This document shows, piece after piece, positions 8,570 through 18,435 of a stretch of 41,990 nucleotides of DNA. Made by a program: the position numbers and the translations under genes. Position 1 is the first letter of the stretch, and the number at the start of each line of letters is the position of its first letter. The DNA is from UBA946 sp031550725 (GTDB lineage Bacteria; Bacillota; Clostridia; Oscillospirales; Ruminococcaceae): positions 1 to 41,990 of the forward strand of contig JAVBOH010000023.1 in the NCBI GenBank assembly GCA_031550725.1, given 5' to 3'. The notes under the pieces are model-generated. The model ran no database searches, was not told where the DNA came from, and saw only the letters and a program-made list of their open reading frames with translations.

Positions 8570-8596
8570 AACTAAATAAATTGTGAGGTTATTCGT

Positions 8597-10273
8597 ATGC
8601 ACAAAAACAAAGCAAAAAGTAATTTAAATAAAATAATAATTATTGGAGTAATTATTATTCTGCTAGTTATAATGCTAACAACAATAATAAAATTTGAGAA
8701 TTCACCAAATAATATCACGTTAAATACAACAAAAGGTATGAATAAAAACCTACGTTTACAAGACTTTAACGATATGTGCGACTTTATAGAAAAAAATATA
8801 CCATCTATTTATGACTATGAGAACTTATATGGAATCAGTTATATGAATATAATTGATTCCTACTATGAACAAATAAAAAAATCAGAAACTGACTTTGAAT
8901 ACTATACCTTATTAAAAGGCTTTATTAATAATATACCAAGCGGACATCTAACAATGGGATATCCTGATATAAATTATATCCCTGCAATTTATCAATATCG
9001 AACTGATGAATTTAACAATTTAAATTCATCAGTCGAATACTGGAATAATTTATTGATTGCTGAATGCAGAAAATACTATAATATTGATTATAGCTTAAGT
9101 GCATTTTATTATATCAACGGTGAATATGTTCAAAGTGAGTATTCATCATATGTAAACAATAATGAGTATGAAGGGGCAACATTAATATCGATAGATGATG
9201 TGCCTATTGATGAGTTTATCAAGTTGTACCCTTCCGAATATAAACTCACATATGACCATCAAAATAATAAACCTTTTCGAGAAATAATTATCTTCAATAA
9301 CATTTGTGGAACAGAATGCACTATAAAATATAGAACAGATAATGGGGATATCATATCACAGAAAATGTATTATGGAATAATGGCTGATGAAATATGGAGC
9401 AACATTGATTATTTTTATAGCATTGACAACCCATCTGATTTGGCAATTTCTAATACTCAAACTATACAAGAAAAAGTTGATTATTCAAGTAATGAAATTT
9501 TCGGAAATAACGCATATGCTTATAATGATATTCGAAATAATACTTTATATATGAAATTCAATGATTTCACTTATGGGGGCGCTGAGGCTTTAAATATTCT
9601 TAATGAAAAAGACGATTTTAATAATATAATTATTGATTTACGTGATAATACAGGAGGTATGGATAGTGTTTGTAACGCATTAATTGAACAACTCATTAAT
9701 ACTAACATTAATTATAATAAGGATGTGTACATAACTTATTCTGATATTTATTTCAATAGTAATTATATTTTAACCAAATCACAGTATCTTCCATTTAAAA
9801 CTAGATTTAATAAGATGTATTTAGATGAACGTCAAGAGACATTTACAGGTCAAAGTAACAGAAAGATTAACATATATGTTTTGGTATCTTATTATACATT
9901 ATCCGCTGCTGATAAATTTTCATCTGTTATTCAAGATAACGATCTTGGAACAATTATTGGGGCATATAATACATCAGGGGAAGCATATGGCTCGCCTGAT
10001 ATTAAAATATTAACTAAAAGCGGACTTTACTTCTATTTCACACCAAATAAATCGCTCAATAAAAACGGGACAGATAGCTCTGTTTATGGAACATCACCTG
10101 ACATTTATATTAGCATTGATAGCAATATATTTAATAAAAGAGATAAACTTCTTATTAAAAATATTGATTGTAACACCTACGAAAACCGTTTAATATGGGA
10201 TGATGTTTTAATAAAAACACTTGAAATAATCAAGGAGAAAGAAAATGAACAAACAACTGATGCAACCGATTAA
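8597..10273 (+). CDS. Membrane-anchored S41-like peptidase
   Basis: 558 residues: one N-terminal membrane helix (about 13-32), then an extracellular domain. The C-terminal third has S41 (tail-specific/C-terminal-processing) features: the strand-turn IIIDLRDNTGGMDS and the block YTLSAADKFSSVIQDN, whose Ser is in the nucleophile position. The usual TxGKG block appears as TSGEAYG, so the Lys of CtpA-type enzymes is not where expected. It may use an S41B-type triad or be inactive. It overlaps the start of the HlyD-like gene by 29 bp, so the two are co-expressed. It may trim or fold cargo outside the membrane. Confidence 0.78.
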   Translation: MHKNKAKSNLNKIIIIGVIIILLVIMLTTIIKFENSPNNITLNTTKGMNKNLRLQDFNDMCDFIEKNIPSIYDYENLYGISYMNIIDSYYEQIKKSETDFEYYTLLKGFINNIPSGHLTMGYPDINYIPAIYQYRTDEFNNLNSSVEYWNNLLIAECRKYYNIDYSLSAFYYINGEYVQSEYSSYVNNNEYEGATLISIDDVPIDEFIKLYPSEYKLTYDHQNNKPFREIIIFNNICGTECTIKYRTDNGDIISQKMYYGIMADEIWSNIDYFYSIDNPSDLAISNTQTIQEKVDYSSNEIFGNNAYAYNDIRNNTLYMKFNDFTYGGAEALNILNEKDDFNNIIIDLRDNTGGMDSVCNALIEQLINTNINYNKDVYITYSDIYFNSNYILTKSQYLPFKTRFNKMYLDERQETFTGQSNRKINIYVLVSYYTLSAADKFSSVIQDNDLGTIIGAYNTSGEAYGSPDIKILTKSGLYFYFTPNKSLNKNGTDSSVYGTSPDIYISIDSNIFNKRDKLLIKNIDCNTYENRLIWDDVLIKTLEIIKEKENEQTTDATD

Positions 10274-11759
10274 CGAAATAACCGACAGTGTAGAAATGTT
10301 GTATGAAAAACCTAGCAAGGGAATGAGTATGTTTTCATGGCTGCTGCTTTTAATATTAGCAGCAGTTATAGCATGGTGCTGTATCGGTGATATAGATTAT
10401 TACGTAAAAGCTGCTGGAACTGTTCGTCCTACCGAAAATATAAGCAGTATCAGCAGTTTGATGTCAGGTAAGGTTACAGAGTTAAACATTACAGAGGGTA
10501 CATCAGTAAAAAAAGGTGACTTGCTTTTTAAGGTTGATACAACAGATTTAGAACAGGCATATAATGCTTATCAAAAGGAAAAAGCAAGAATTAATCTTGA
10601 TATAGGGAATTTACAAAAGCTTGAAACTAGTATTAATACAGGTGAAAATTTATTTAATGTATCAAATACTGATGAAAACAACTATTATTACAAATATGAA
10701 AAATACATATCAGATTTAAACAGCTTGTCTGAACAGTATCAGAACAAGGATGTTGATACAAACAGGACAATCAACGATACATTATTGTCTGTAAATAGTA
10801 TCAAAGAGCAAATCGTAGTGTATGAAACAGAGCTTGATGAACTTAATACCTTAAAGCTTTCTGTAGAGAAAAATAAAAACCTCTTTAAAGAAAGTTCTTC
10901 TGTATATGCACAAAAATTCCAGACATATATTGCGGCTGTGGAAGTATATAACCATGCTATCTCTACACAAAAAGATACTGTGAAAAAAGCTGAGAGCTCA
11001 TATGATGCTGGTGAAATTTCTAAAAATGATTATGATACAGTATGTGCAGAATTAAAATCCTCAGAGCTTGAATTTGAAAAATACAGAACTGATTTTATGT
11101 TGTCTGTTGAGCAAAATATTGATAATATAAATAAGTCCATAAATGACCTTAACACAAGCCTCACAAGTAAAAATCAAGACTACAAGTCAATTTCACAGAT
11201 TAATTATGATTCAAAGCTTGCATCTGATAATCTGACTCTTGAAATGCTTACAAGTATATCCGACCAAATAAAATCACTGCAAACAAGCATTGACGCAATT
11301 GACAAGGAGATATCATCTATACAGTTAAGTATGCAGAATGCTGAAGTATCAGCACCAATTGACGGAATAATTAATATGTATGCGAACTTAAACAATTCAG
11401 ATTTAATTCAAAGCGGACAAACAGTAGCAACAATCCTTCCAAATAGCGAGGGCACATTTAAGCTTACTATGTATATTGCAGAAAAAGATATTCAGGACAT
11501 AGAAATCGGACAAGTAGTAAACCTTAGATTTTCAGCACTTCCCTATCAGGAATACGGTGAATTTTTAGGAACAGTAAAAAGCATTTCCACTGATGCTAGA
11601 AATAACGAAAATGGTATTTCATACTACGTTGCAGAGGTTACAATTGAGGATACAAATGGGTATGATTTAGTTTCAGGTATGGAATGTGAAGCAAGAGTTA
11701 TTACAAAGCAAAGGAAAATTATTTACTGGCTGCTTGAAAAGCTTAATTTTATTGACTAG
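10245..11759 (+). CDS. HlyD-type membrane fusion protein
   Basis: 504 residues. A single membrane helix (about 28-47) follows a short cytoplasmic start. A biotinyl-lipoyl half (GKVTELNITEGTSVKKGDLLF, split at 90-103) comes next, then a long coiled-coil hairpin (about 110-360), the second lipoyl half (SAPIDGIINMY) and a beta-barrel region with a C-terminal hydrophobic end. This is the plan of adaptors that partner ABC exporters in type I secretion and bacteriocin export. AAGGAG precedes the start inside the preceding gene. It lies 13 bp before the TolC-like gene. Confidence 0.92.
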   Translation: MNKQLMQPINEITDSVEMLYEKPSKGMSMFSWLLLLILAAVIAWCCIGDIDYYVKAAGTVRPTENISSISSLMSGKVTELNITEGTSVKKGDLLFKVDTTDLEQAYNAYQKEKARINLDIGNLQKLETSINTGENLFNVSNTDENNYYYKYEKYISDLNSLSEQYQNKDVDTNRTINDTLLSVNSIKEQIVVYETELDELNTLKLSVEKNKNLFKESSSVYAQKFQTYIAAVEVYNHAISTQKDTVKKAESSYDAGEISKNDYDTVCAELKSSELEFEKYRTDFMLSVEQNIDNINKSINDLNTSLTSKNQDYKSISQINYDSKLASDNLTLEMLTSISDQIKSLQTSIDAIDKEISSIQLSMQNAEVSAPIDGIINMYANLNNSDLIQSGQTVATILPNSEGTFKLTMYIAEKDIQDIEIGQVVNLRFSALPYQEYGEFLGTVKSISTDARNNENGISYYVAEVTIEDTNGYDLVSGMECEARVITKQRKIIYWLLEKLNFID

Positions 11760-11772
11760 AGGATATTAGGAT

Positions 11773-12903
11773 ATGAAAAAGAAAATTACTGCTATCGCAT
11801 TATCAACAGTTATGGTAATTAGTATGACTGTTGGTGTAAGTGCAGCAAATAAGCGACTATATGAAAAAATGGATTTGGATTCATTGCTAAAAGCTTCAGA
11901 AAAAGGATTATACACATACAAAATTAATGCACTTGACAAAGAAAATGCTGAACCAGATTTTGATGATTTAAAGGATAAGATTGATGAATATAAAAAGCTT
12001 ACCCAATATGAATATCAGCCCAATTATTATGAAAACAAGCTTAAGCTGCTTGAACTGGAAAATGAATTTGCTATTACAGAGTTTGAATTTAATTATCTTA
12101 AAAACAAGGATAGTGCAGATAAAAAAGCACTGCAATATAAACTTCAATCAGAATACAATAATTTATATTTGCTTGATAGTAAGCTTAAATCTGTTAATTC
12201 AAATTTAAAGTACCTTGATAAATTATTTGAAATTGAAAAGGTAAAACTATCACAGGAACGTTCAACTGATATTAATGTTTCAATATGTGAAATGGATGTA
12301 AAGCTTGCAAAGACTTCTGTTAAACAGATAGAAAATGAGAAACTTAAAATAGAACATTCAATTGCAAATATGCTTAATGAATATGATAATGATGAGTATT
12401 GTTTTGTTGTTATAAAACCAGAATTACCTGAACTAACATTAACAGAAGCTAATGTAATCAAAAATTTCTTTGATAAGAATTATGATTATACCAAACAGAA
12501 AAAACAGCTTGAAGCTGATCAGAAATACCTCAAAGAAGTAGAAAAAATCTTTGAATTTGATAAAGACAATGAGCAAATCAAAAAGCTGAAAAATACTGTA
12601 GAAATAAGCAAGCTTGAATTTGAAATCGCAGAGGAAAACTACAAGCTATATATTTCAAATAAATTTATTGATTATACTACTGCTCTTTATAACAGGAATG
12701 TTTATTTAAAGTATAGAACTACATTGTCACAAAAGCTATCTCTTTTGGAAACATCATTCAAAAATGGTAATATTAGTGAGATTGATTATATTTATCAGAA
12801 AGCTGATATACAGGCTGCTTTGTATGATTGTGATAATGCTGATATTGCTTTGGTTAATGTTATTAATGAGATTAGTCTTTTGAATGAAGGGATGCTATTA
12901 TAA
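11773..12903 (+). CDS. Sec-exported TolC-like coiled-coil protein
   Basis: 376 residues with a clear signal peptide (about 1-25, ending VSAAN). The rest is almost all charged alpha helix with heptad pattern, ending in the block LLETSFKNGNISEIDYI that recalls the last helical hairpin of outer-membrane efflux (TolC) proteins. No beta-barrel strands were seen, and the host should have no outer membrane. So this would be a soluble or wall-associated tunnel protein docking on the HlyD adaptor. The C-terminal third is similar to residues about 844-1060 of the RTX chimera at 22409-25591. The gene closes the exporter cluster. Confidence 0.75.
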   Translation: MKKKITAIALSTVMVISMTVGVSAANKRLYEKMDLDSLLKASEKGLYTYKINALDKENAEPDFDDLKDKIDEYKKLTQYEYQPNYYENKLKLLELENEFAITEFEFNYLKNKDSADKKALQYKLQSEYNNLYLLDSKLKSVNSNLKYLDKLFEIEKVKLSQERSTDINVSICEMDVKLAKTSVKQIENEKLKIEHSIANMLNEYDNDEYCFVVIKPELPELTLTEANVIKNFFDKNYDYTKQKKQLEADQKYLKEVEKIFEFDKDNEQIKKLKNTVEISKLEFEIAEENYKLYISNKFIDYTTALYNRNVYLKYRTTLSQKLSLLETSFKNGNISEIDYIYQKADIQAALYDCDNADIALVNVINEISLLNEGMLL

Positions 12904-12907
12904 TAAA

Positions 12908-12932
12908 AAATATAACCAATATTGTTATATTT
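12908..12932 (+). terminator. AT-rich hairpin after the TolC-like gene
   Basis: AAATATAAC (12908-12916) pairs perfectly with GTTATATTT (12924-12932). It is a weak terminator or processing hairpin, as the stem is AT-rich. Confidence 0.4.
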
Positions 12933-12989
12933 ACTATGGATACAGTTATTATAATTATCTCAATAATGTTGAAAAAGGTGGGAGATTGT

Positions 12990-13061
12990 ATGAAAAAATT
13001 CACTTTTATAAAAAGTATTGAAATAAATTGCTATTTCAATGTCAGTCAAAACTTCTTGTAG
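12990..13061 (+). CDS. 23-residue ORF of unknown role
   Basis: A short ORF starting MKKFTFIKSIEINCYF sits behind GGTGGGAG. The same frame is open upstream to an ATG near 12936. Its DNA includes the inverted repeat ATTGAAATA/TATTTCAAT, so it may be a leader ORF for the large gene at 13133. Weakly supported. Confidence 0.25.
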   Translation: MKKFTFIKSIEINCYFNVSQNFL

Positions 13062-13132
13062 CAATTTTAATTTAAAATTTATAGAATTAGGTATCAAAAC
13101 ATTAATAAGATATTTAAAATGGAGGATTAGGA

Positions 13133-16100
13133 ATGAGTAAACAAAATATAAAACGTAAATTCAAACAAATTATTTCTGGTATTCTGGCATCAGCAATGTC
13201 ACTGACTATACTGCCGTCAATACCAACTTTAGCTGATGCGAACGAAACTGTGTTGAAATACGATGGATACAGCGTCGAGTATCAGGTTAAAAACGAATGG
13301 ACAGGAAATCAAGCAGTTGAGGTAAAGCTTACCAATACTGGTAAGGAATCTATCTTGAACTGGGCACTTAAATATGATGCAACTGGTGAAATTAACTGTA
13401 TATGGAATGGTACTGTTTACGAACAGGAAAGCACCGAATATGTTATTAAGAATGCTGGCTACAACTATGAAATCGAGCCAAATCAAAGCGTAACCTTTGG
13501 TTATACTCTTACCGGAGATAAACTTTCTATTCCGAAAAAGTTCGAAATTTATTCAAAAAGGGTTGACATAACTGATGGTTATGATGTAAAATTAAATGTA
13601 ACAAGCTCATGGGATACTGGCTTTCAAGGCGAGTTAGCAATTACTAATACTTCTGATACACCACTTGAGTCTTGGACTTTGTCATTTGACAGTAATTTTA
13701 CAATTGATAATCTATGGAACGGTCGTATACTCGATAGTTCAGAAGGTCATTATACTGTTGCTAGTCAGATGTGGACTAATCCAATTCAGCCAGGTAATTC
13801 TTTGACTATTGGATTTACTGCTTCAAAAGCTGCTGATGTAGTTGCTGTGACTGAGAATTATACTCTATCTGTTGTACAGATTGGTGAAAATAATTCTCCA
13901 GTTAAACTAAAGCTTACAGCAGATGCTGTATTTAATGCTGAAACAAATGAAGTATCGGTTTCATGGATATCAAATAATCCAACTGGCACTTTTGAAATTT
14001 TAGTTTCTGATGATGGTGAAACCTTTACTTCTTTAGGTATTGTAGAAAATACATCTGAATATACTTATACTGTTACTAAGGAATTCGAAAAACTTTTCTA
14101 CAAAGTAATACAGATAATTGAAGATGAAACAGCAGAAAGTAATATCAGTTTTGTTGTTAATACTACAGATGAAATTGACTGGGGTGATACAACTGATATA
14201 GATGGTGATGGAATTCCAGATGTATATGAAATTTATGTTTTTGGAACAGATCCCAATAATGCTGACACTGATGGAGATGGACTTCCTGATGGATATGAAG
14301 TTCTTATTTTAGGAACAGATCCTACTAAGGTTGATACAGATGATAATGGAATATCTGATGCTGATGAAGATTTCGATAATGATGGATTAACTAACATTGA
14401 AGAATATAAGCATGATACTGATCCAAATAATGCTGATTCTGATTATGATGGTTTATCGGATGCTGATGAAATCAATAAATATGGCACAGACCCTTTGAAA
14501 TATGATACTGATGGTGATGGTGTATCTGATGGTGATGAAATAGCTTTAGGACTTGATCCTCTTAATCCATGTACATTTGGATATCCTGACAGTGAATATA
14601 CTGTTTCACAGACTGTATCTATTGATAGTGATAGTCTTTCCAGAATTAATGGGCTTGATGATAATCCATTTAAGGTATCGCTAGAAATTAAAGCTGCTGG
14701 TGTTGCTGAGAATAATCTTTATACAGCTGAAAGCGGATACTCATATGCAATGAGAAATGATGCTATTCTTGGTGTTTCTCCTGAATTTACCTACACTGAT
14801 GGGTTGAGTGTTGATGATGTTATTATCAATTTTGATCTTAATAATTCTGTAGTAGCAAATAAATTGGGAACATATACTAATATGTCCTCAGAATTTGAAG
14901 GTATTAAGAGATTAAATGTTTTTAAATTCTTTGAAGATATAAATATGCTTCTTCCTATTGAAACATTTCATGATGTTGAGAATAATAGAGTATATACTCA
15001 TGTTGACGAACTAGGTACTTATTGTCTTATGGATATGGAAATTTGGCTCGATAATATTGGAATTGAGCCAGAGCAAGTTGAAAAAGAATCTGGAACTGAT
15101 ATGGCAATTATGTCTCTTAATTCAGTATCCAATATGATGGTTAGTTCTACATTAACAAAAGGTGATGCTTTGGATGTAATATTTGTGTTGTATCCAAATA
15201 CAGCTTTTTTAAGTTATGTGAAAACTGAGGCTATTTCAGCTTCTAATGAAATATTCAAGGAAGCCAAAAAGAAAAATATTTCTGTAAGAATTCACTATGT
15301 TACATGGTCAGGGGTATCATATCCAAATCTTAATGATGGTACAATGTATGCAACTAATATTACAGATGCAACAGCAATGATTAACAGAACGATTGCAATT
15401 CAAAATACACTGACATCCGTCGACATAATGTTATCAAAAGCGTTAAGGTATATAGAGGGTGATTTACAGAATTACTTACAAAATGATAGTAAAAGATTTT
15501 GTTTCGTTATTGATAGTGGCTGTGCTCCTGCTTGTACAACTCAAAATGCTGTATTAACTACTCTGAAAGAACAGGGTATGGATTTTAGTTTTATTTATAG
15601 CCCAGGTAATACTAATATCACTAATTATAAAGCTCTTTCATCAAATCTAAGTGTATTTCAAATGCAGCCTGGACCTGGTAGACTTGCATTTTATGAATAT
15701 ATTGTTGATCATATATTTGAAGAACAAATCAATATTATTTCAGCAATAGGATGGAAGAAGATAAAGCTTAATTCTTCATTACAGCAAAATTATGATTGGT
15801 ATTTGAATAATACACCATATAATAAATCAATGGATACGGATTTAGACGGATTAGCTGATTATCAAGAGATAATGTTTAAATCAGTAAATGGACGCACATT
15901 AATTGATAATAGTAACCCTAATAATGTACAATTACTTACATTTGGTGAAATTTTAAATAAAATCGCCTTTGAATACAATTATGAAGTGGAGAATAGTAAA
16001 CATTTTTATGTAGTTGATGGTTTAGCAAGATACATGAAATCAACTGGTGAAAAGGGTGATCTACCGCTTTCGTTGTGGGATGTTAAGATTTTACCTATTA

Positions 16101-17020
16101 TATCCGATCCAGAAAATCCTGATGGTGACGGAGATGGTTATGTTGATGGTTCTGTGGATTTAAATAATGATGGTAAGATAAATGACCCTAGACCTTTGAA
16201 GTGTGATGTGTTTAAATATTCAATACAGAACACTAATTACATTGAAATTGATAATACTGATACACCTAAAAGGGTTTATGGTGGATATCAAGGATGGGTA
16301 GATAGCAGTACTGATTTTGGAAGAAGATTAGAAGGTGGGGGTTGTGGAGTTGTTGCTAGTTGTGATACTTTATTATATTTAGCAATGAATAATAAAATTA
16401 ATAAAAAATTATTACCTGTTTATGATAATAAGGGTAATTATCAAACAGGGATAAATTTAACAAATTCACCATTATCTAAAGATGAGTATATTGAATTTAA
16501 ACATTATTATGCAACATATTATGCAACACCTACAAATGTCGAGGATGGAATAATACCTGGAAAACAATTTGATATGTCTTTTGAAACGCTTATGGAATTA
16601 TGTGGAACATATCTAACAAATGGTACTGGAACATTGGGTGTTTTCCCTGGTACACTAAAAAGCGAAATTGAAAAATATCTAAAAGATATTGGTACAAAAT
16701 CAAGTACAACTTCTGTGTCTCCTGAAAAACAAGATAAATTTTTCAAGAAAGTAGGAAATAGTCTTGAAAATGATATTCCTGTTATATTACTTATTGGATA
16801 TGATAACAAAGCAGAAGTACCTTTATATCAAAGTGGAGTAAAAAGCACAACTACTTCTTGGCATTATGTAGTTTGTACAGAATTAATAATTGATAATATT
16901 AATCAAGATAATACAATAATTACATTATCGTCTTGGGGTAAGAAATATGAGATGAAATATCAAGAATATTTAGATTTTAATGGTATTATGTCACAAGCAA
17001 TTATATTAAATATCGAATAA
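13133..17020 (+). CDS. Large secreted protein: CBM2-like, Ca repeats, vWA-like, cysteine peptidase end
   Basis: 1295 residues. Signal peptide 1 to about 36. Two CBM2-like modules follow (about 40-145 and 146-240), with WN turns and paired Trp residues, then an FN3-like segment (about 250-345). Thrombospondin-3-type calcium repeats (DTDGDGLPDGYE and variants) span about 355-480. A Rossmann-like, vWA-resembling region (about 675-865) has the first strand DVIFVLYPNT, lacking a normal DxSxS metal site. A second short calcium-repeat zone follows. The C-terminal 220 residues look like a papain/C39-fold peptidase: Cys1071 in GGGCGVVA, His1244 in SWHYVV and SSWG at 1266-1269. Its start has GGAGGATTAGGA. 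Possibly a self-processing or adhesive cell-surface effector. Confidence 0.8.
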   Translation: MSKQNIKRKFKQIISGILASAMSLTILPSIPTLADANETVLKYDGYSVEYQVKNEWTGNQAVEVKLTNTGKESILNWALKYDATGEINCIWNGTVYEQESTEYVIKNAGYNYEIEPNQSVTFGYTLTGDKLSIPKKFEIYSKRVDITDGYDVKLNVTSSWDTGFQGELAITNTSDTPLESWTLSFDSNFTIDNLWNGRILDSSEGHYTVASQMWTNPIQPGNSLTIGFTASKAADVVAVTENYTLSVVQIGENNSPVKLKLTADAVFNAETNEVSVSWISNNPTGTFEILVSDDGETFTSLGIVENTSEYTYTVTKEFEKLFYKVIQIIEDETAESNISFVVNTTDEIDWGDTTDIDGDGIPDVYEIYVFGTDPNNADTDGDGLPDGYEVLILGTDPTKVDTDDNGISDADEDFDNDGLTNIEEYKHDTDPNNADSDYDGLSDADEINKYGTDPLKYDTDGDGVSDGDEIALGLDPLNPCTFGYPDSEYTVSQTVSIDSDSLSRINGLDDNPFKVSLEIKAAGVAENNLYTAESGYSYAMRNDAILGVSPEFTYTDGLSVDDVIINFDLNNSVVANKLGTYTNMSSEFEGIKRLNVFKFFEDINMLLPIETFHDVENNRVYTHVDELGTYCLMDMEIWLDNIGIEPEQVEKESGTDMAIMSLNSVSNMMVSSTLTKGDALDVIFVLYPNTAFLSYVKTEAISASNEIFKEAKKKNISVRIHYVTWSGVSYPNLNDGTMYATNITDATAMINRTIAIQNTLTSVDIMLSKALRYIEGDLQNYLQNDSKRFCFVIDSGCAPACTTQNAVLTTLKEQGMDFSFIYSPGNTNITNYKALSSNLSVFQMQPGPGRLAFYEYIVDHIFEEQINIISAIGWKKIKLNSSLQQNYDWYLNNTPYNKSMDTDLDGLADYQEIMFKSVNGRTLIDNSNPNNVQLLTFGEILNKIAFEYNYEVENSKHFYVVDGLARYMKSTGEKGDLPLSLWDVKILPIISDPENPDGDGDGYVDGSVDLNNDGKINDPRPLKCDVFKYSIQNTNYIEIDNTDTPKRVYGGYQGWVDSSTDFGRRLEGGGCGVVASCDTLLYLAMNNKINKKLLPVYDNKGNYQTGINLTNSPLSKDEYIEFKHYYATYYATPTNVEDGIIPGKQFDMSFETLMELCGTYLTNGTGTLGVFPGTLKSEIEKYLKDIGTKSSTTSVSPEKQDKFFKKVGNSLENDIPVILLIGYDNKAEVPLYQSGVKSTTTSWHYVVCTELIIDNINQDNTIITLSSWGKKYEMKYQEYLDFNGIMSQAIILNIE

Positions 17021-17100
17021 ATTTAATATAATATATTAAACATATGCAGCATTATAATAAAATATATGTTGCATATGTTTATATGTACAAGGAGATAATT

Positions 17101-17709
17101 TTGAAAGATTTTATGTTAAGTATAAAGATGTTAATAAAACCAATATTAATTATAGTAATTTCAATTATAATAATTCTATCTGTTGTTTTTATTGGTATTA
17201 TATGTTATGTGGTACATCTCAGAAATGATGAATCAAAGTCAACAATTGAATGGTCTGAAAAGCTTAATATATTATTATTAGAAACTGATGTAAATGATTA
17301 TATCGAATATACAGAAATTTTTGAACGTGACTCAGAATTAAGAATATACATTAATAGGAAAAACGAAGCAAAAGCATCCGATGTTATAAATTCAATGATT
17401 TTATTAAGTAATTCTTTAAGCCAAAATAATATAACAGGTTATACAAATATTTATATTGGATGGTTTCCAATCTGTTGGAGAGGTAAACCCAATTTTTCAT
17501 TAGATACATCTGTTGACATAAATATAACTCCTAACGATAATAAAATTGATATTTATTATAGAACTCCCATAAAACATTATAATGGTGATGAAGAAACAAT
17601 TGAATTATCATTAATTAATTTTAATGGTTGTACTAGCGTAAATGGTATACGCAATATAGATAATTTGCAATACAATATAAATGGTGAGTTTGAAACAACT
17701 ATTGAATAA
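17101..17709 (+). CDS. Membrane-anchored unknown protein
   Basis: 202 residues from a TTG behind AAGGAG (the ATG at 17113 is the alternative). One strong N-terminal membrane helix (about 11-37) is followed by an extracellular domain with no motif I recognise (GWFPICWRGKPN, a possible beta sandwich). It follows the large peptidase protein by about 80 bp and could be its immunity or anchoring partner. The function is unknown. Confidence 0.65.
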   Translation: MKDFMLSIKMLIKPILIIVISIIIILSVVFIGIICYVVHLRNDESKSTIEWSEKLNILLLETDVNDYIEYTEIFERDSELRIYINRKNEAKASDVINSMILLSNSLSQNNITGYTNIYIGWFPICWRGKPNFSLDTSVDINITPNDNKIDIYYRTPIKHYNGDEETIELSLINFNGCTSVNGIRNIDNLQYNINGEFETTIE

Positions 17710-17727
17710 ATTGTTCAGCCATATTAT

Positions 17728-17780
17728 CAAAGGTGATGGTTTGGATGTAATATTTGTGTTGTATCCAAATACTGCTTTTT
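17728..17780 (+). pseudogene. Relic copy of the vWA-like domain start
   Basis: About 53 bp nearly identical to 15157-15209, inside the large gene (encoding KGDALDVIFVLYPNTAF), but with no ORF continuing. It shows that a second copy of that gene, or a recombination event with one, once lay here. Confidence 0.8.
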
Positions 17781-17907
17781 ACATATTATTATATTGTTCA
17801 AAAACACAAATTTAAACTACAAGATGACTAGTGAATAAAATAAATATATTAATTTTCTATTTTACTGATACTTAATTTATATGACGTAAAATTACATATT
17901 TGCTATT

Positions 17908-17957
17908 TTAGTGCTTTTTTCTGCAATCATTGTGCAAAAAGAGCACTTTTTGTTTTT
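17908..17957 (+). terminator. Imperfect terminator hairpin
   Basis: AGTGCTTTTTTCTGCA pairs imperfectly with TGCAAAAAGAGCACT, followed by TTTTTGTTTTT. It probably ends the 13-17.7 kb transcript. Confidence 0.6.
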
Positions 17958-18208
17958 ATGTGATAAAATGGAGTAAATACGAAAAAATTGCTTGTTCTAT
18001 ATTAATGGTGCATCCTGTTATATGTTTCTTAACTAGAATATTGTTTAATATAGCAAGATTTGAACTGGATCTATTAAGGTATTTTATAAGTTTACTATTC
18101 ATTGTATTTTATGTAGATAAAATAACATGTTGGTGTATAACTGTACTACTTTTGTGGTGTATATTATTGATGTATTATTCAGAAGAATTATTTCGTTTGT
18201 ACATATAA
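17930..18208 (+). CDS. Doubtful small hydrophobic ORF
   Basis: Up to 92 residues, very hydrophobic and Cys-rich, with two or three possible membrane helices. It overlaps a terminator at its 5' end, and neither the TTG at 17930 nor the ATG at 18003 has a ribosome binding site. It may be a decayed membrane-protein gene or chance. Confidence 0.25.
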   Translation: MCKKSTFCFYVIKWSKYEKIACSILMVHPVICFLTRILFNIARFELDLLRYFISLLFIVFYVDKITCWCITVLLLWCILLMYYSEELFRLYI

Positions 18209-18250
18209 TTATAAAGAGTTATTATATTTTGTTCAAGTTTTAATTATTAT

Positions 18251-18417
18251 ATAACTTCTGGAATATTCGTGAAAACATATATTTCAGAAGTTATTGTATT
18301 TATTAAGAATTATGAATTTTATAAGAGTTTTAGCGTGTATATATTCGATTTGTTTATCGAATATATACACGCTTTTTATATAGAATAACGCACCTCAAGC
18401 TAAATCTCGAGGTGCGT
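18251..18417. terminator. Three consecutive terminator hairpins
   Basis: (1) ATAACTTCTG 18251-18260 pairs with 18285-18294. (2) AGCGTGTATATATTCGAT 18332-18349 pairs perfectly over 18 bp with 18356-18373 and is followed by five Ts. (3) ACGCACCTC 18388-18396 pairs with GAGGTGCGT 18409-18417. They separate the rightward secretion locus from the leftward kinase gene. Confidence 0.85.
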
Positions 18418-18435
18418 TTGACTTTTTTATTAATA

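Noticed and set aside
12144..12461. Minus-strand ORF of 105 codons
   Set aside because: Shadow of the TolC-like gene; no start signals and low-complexity Ser-rich content.
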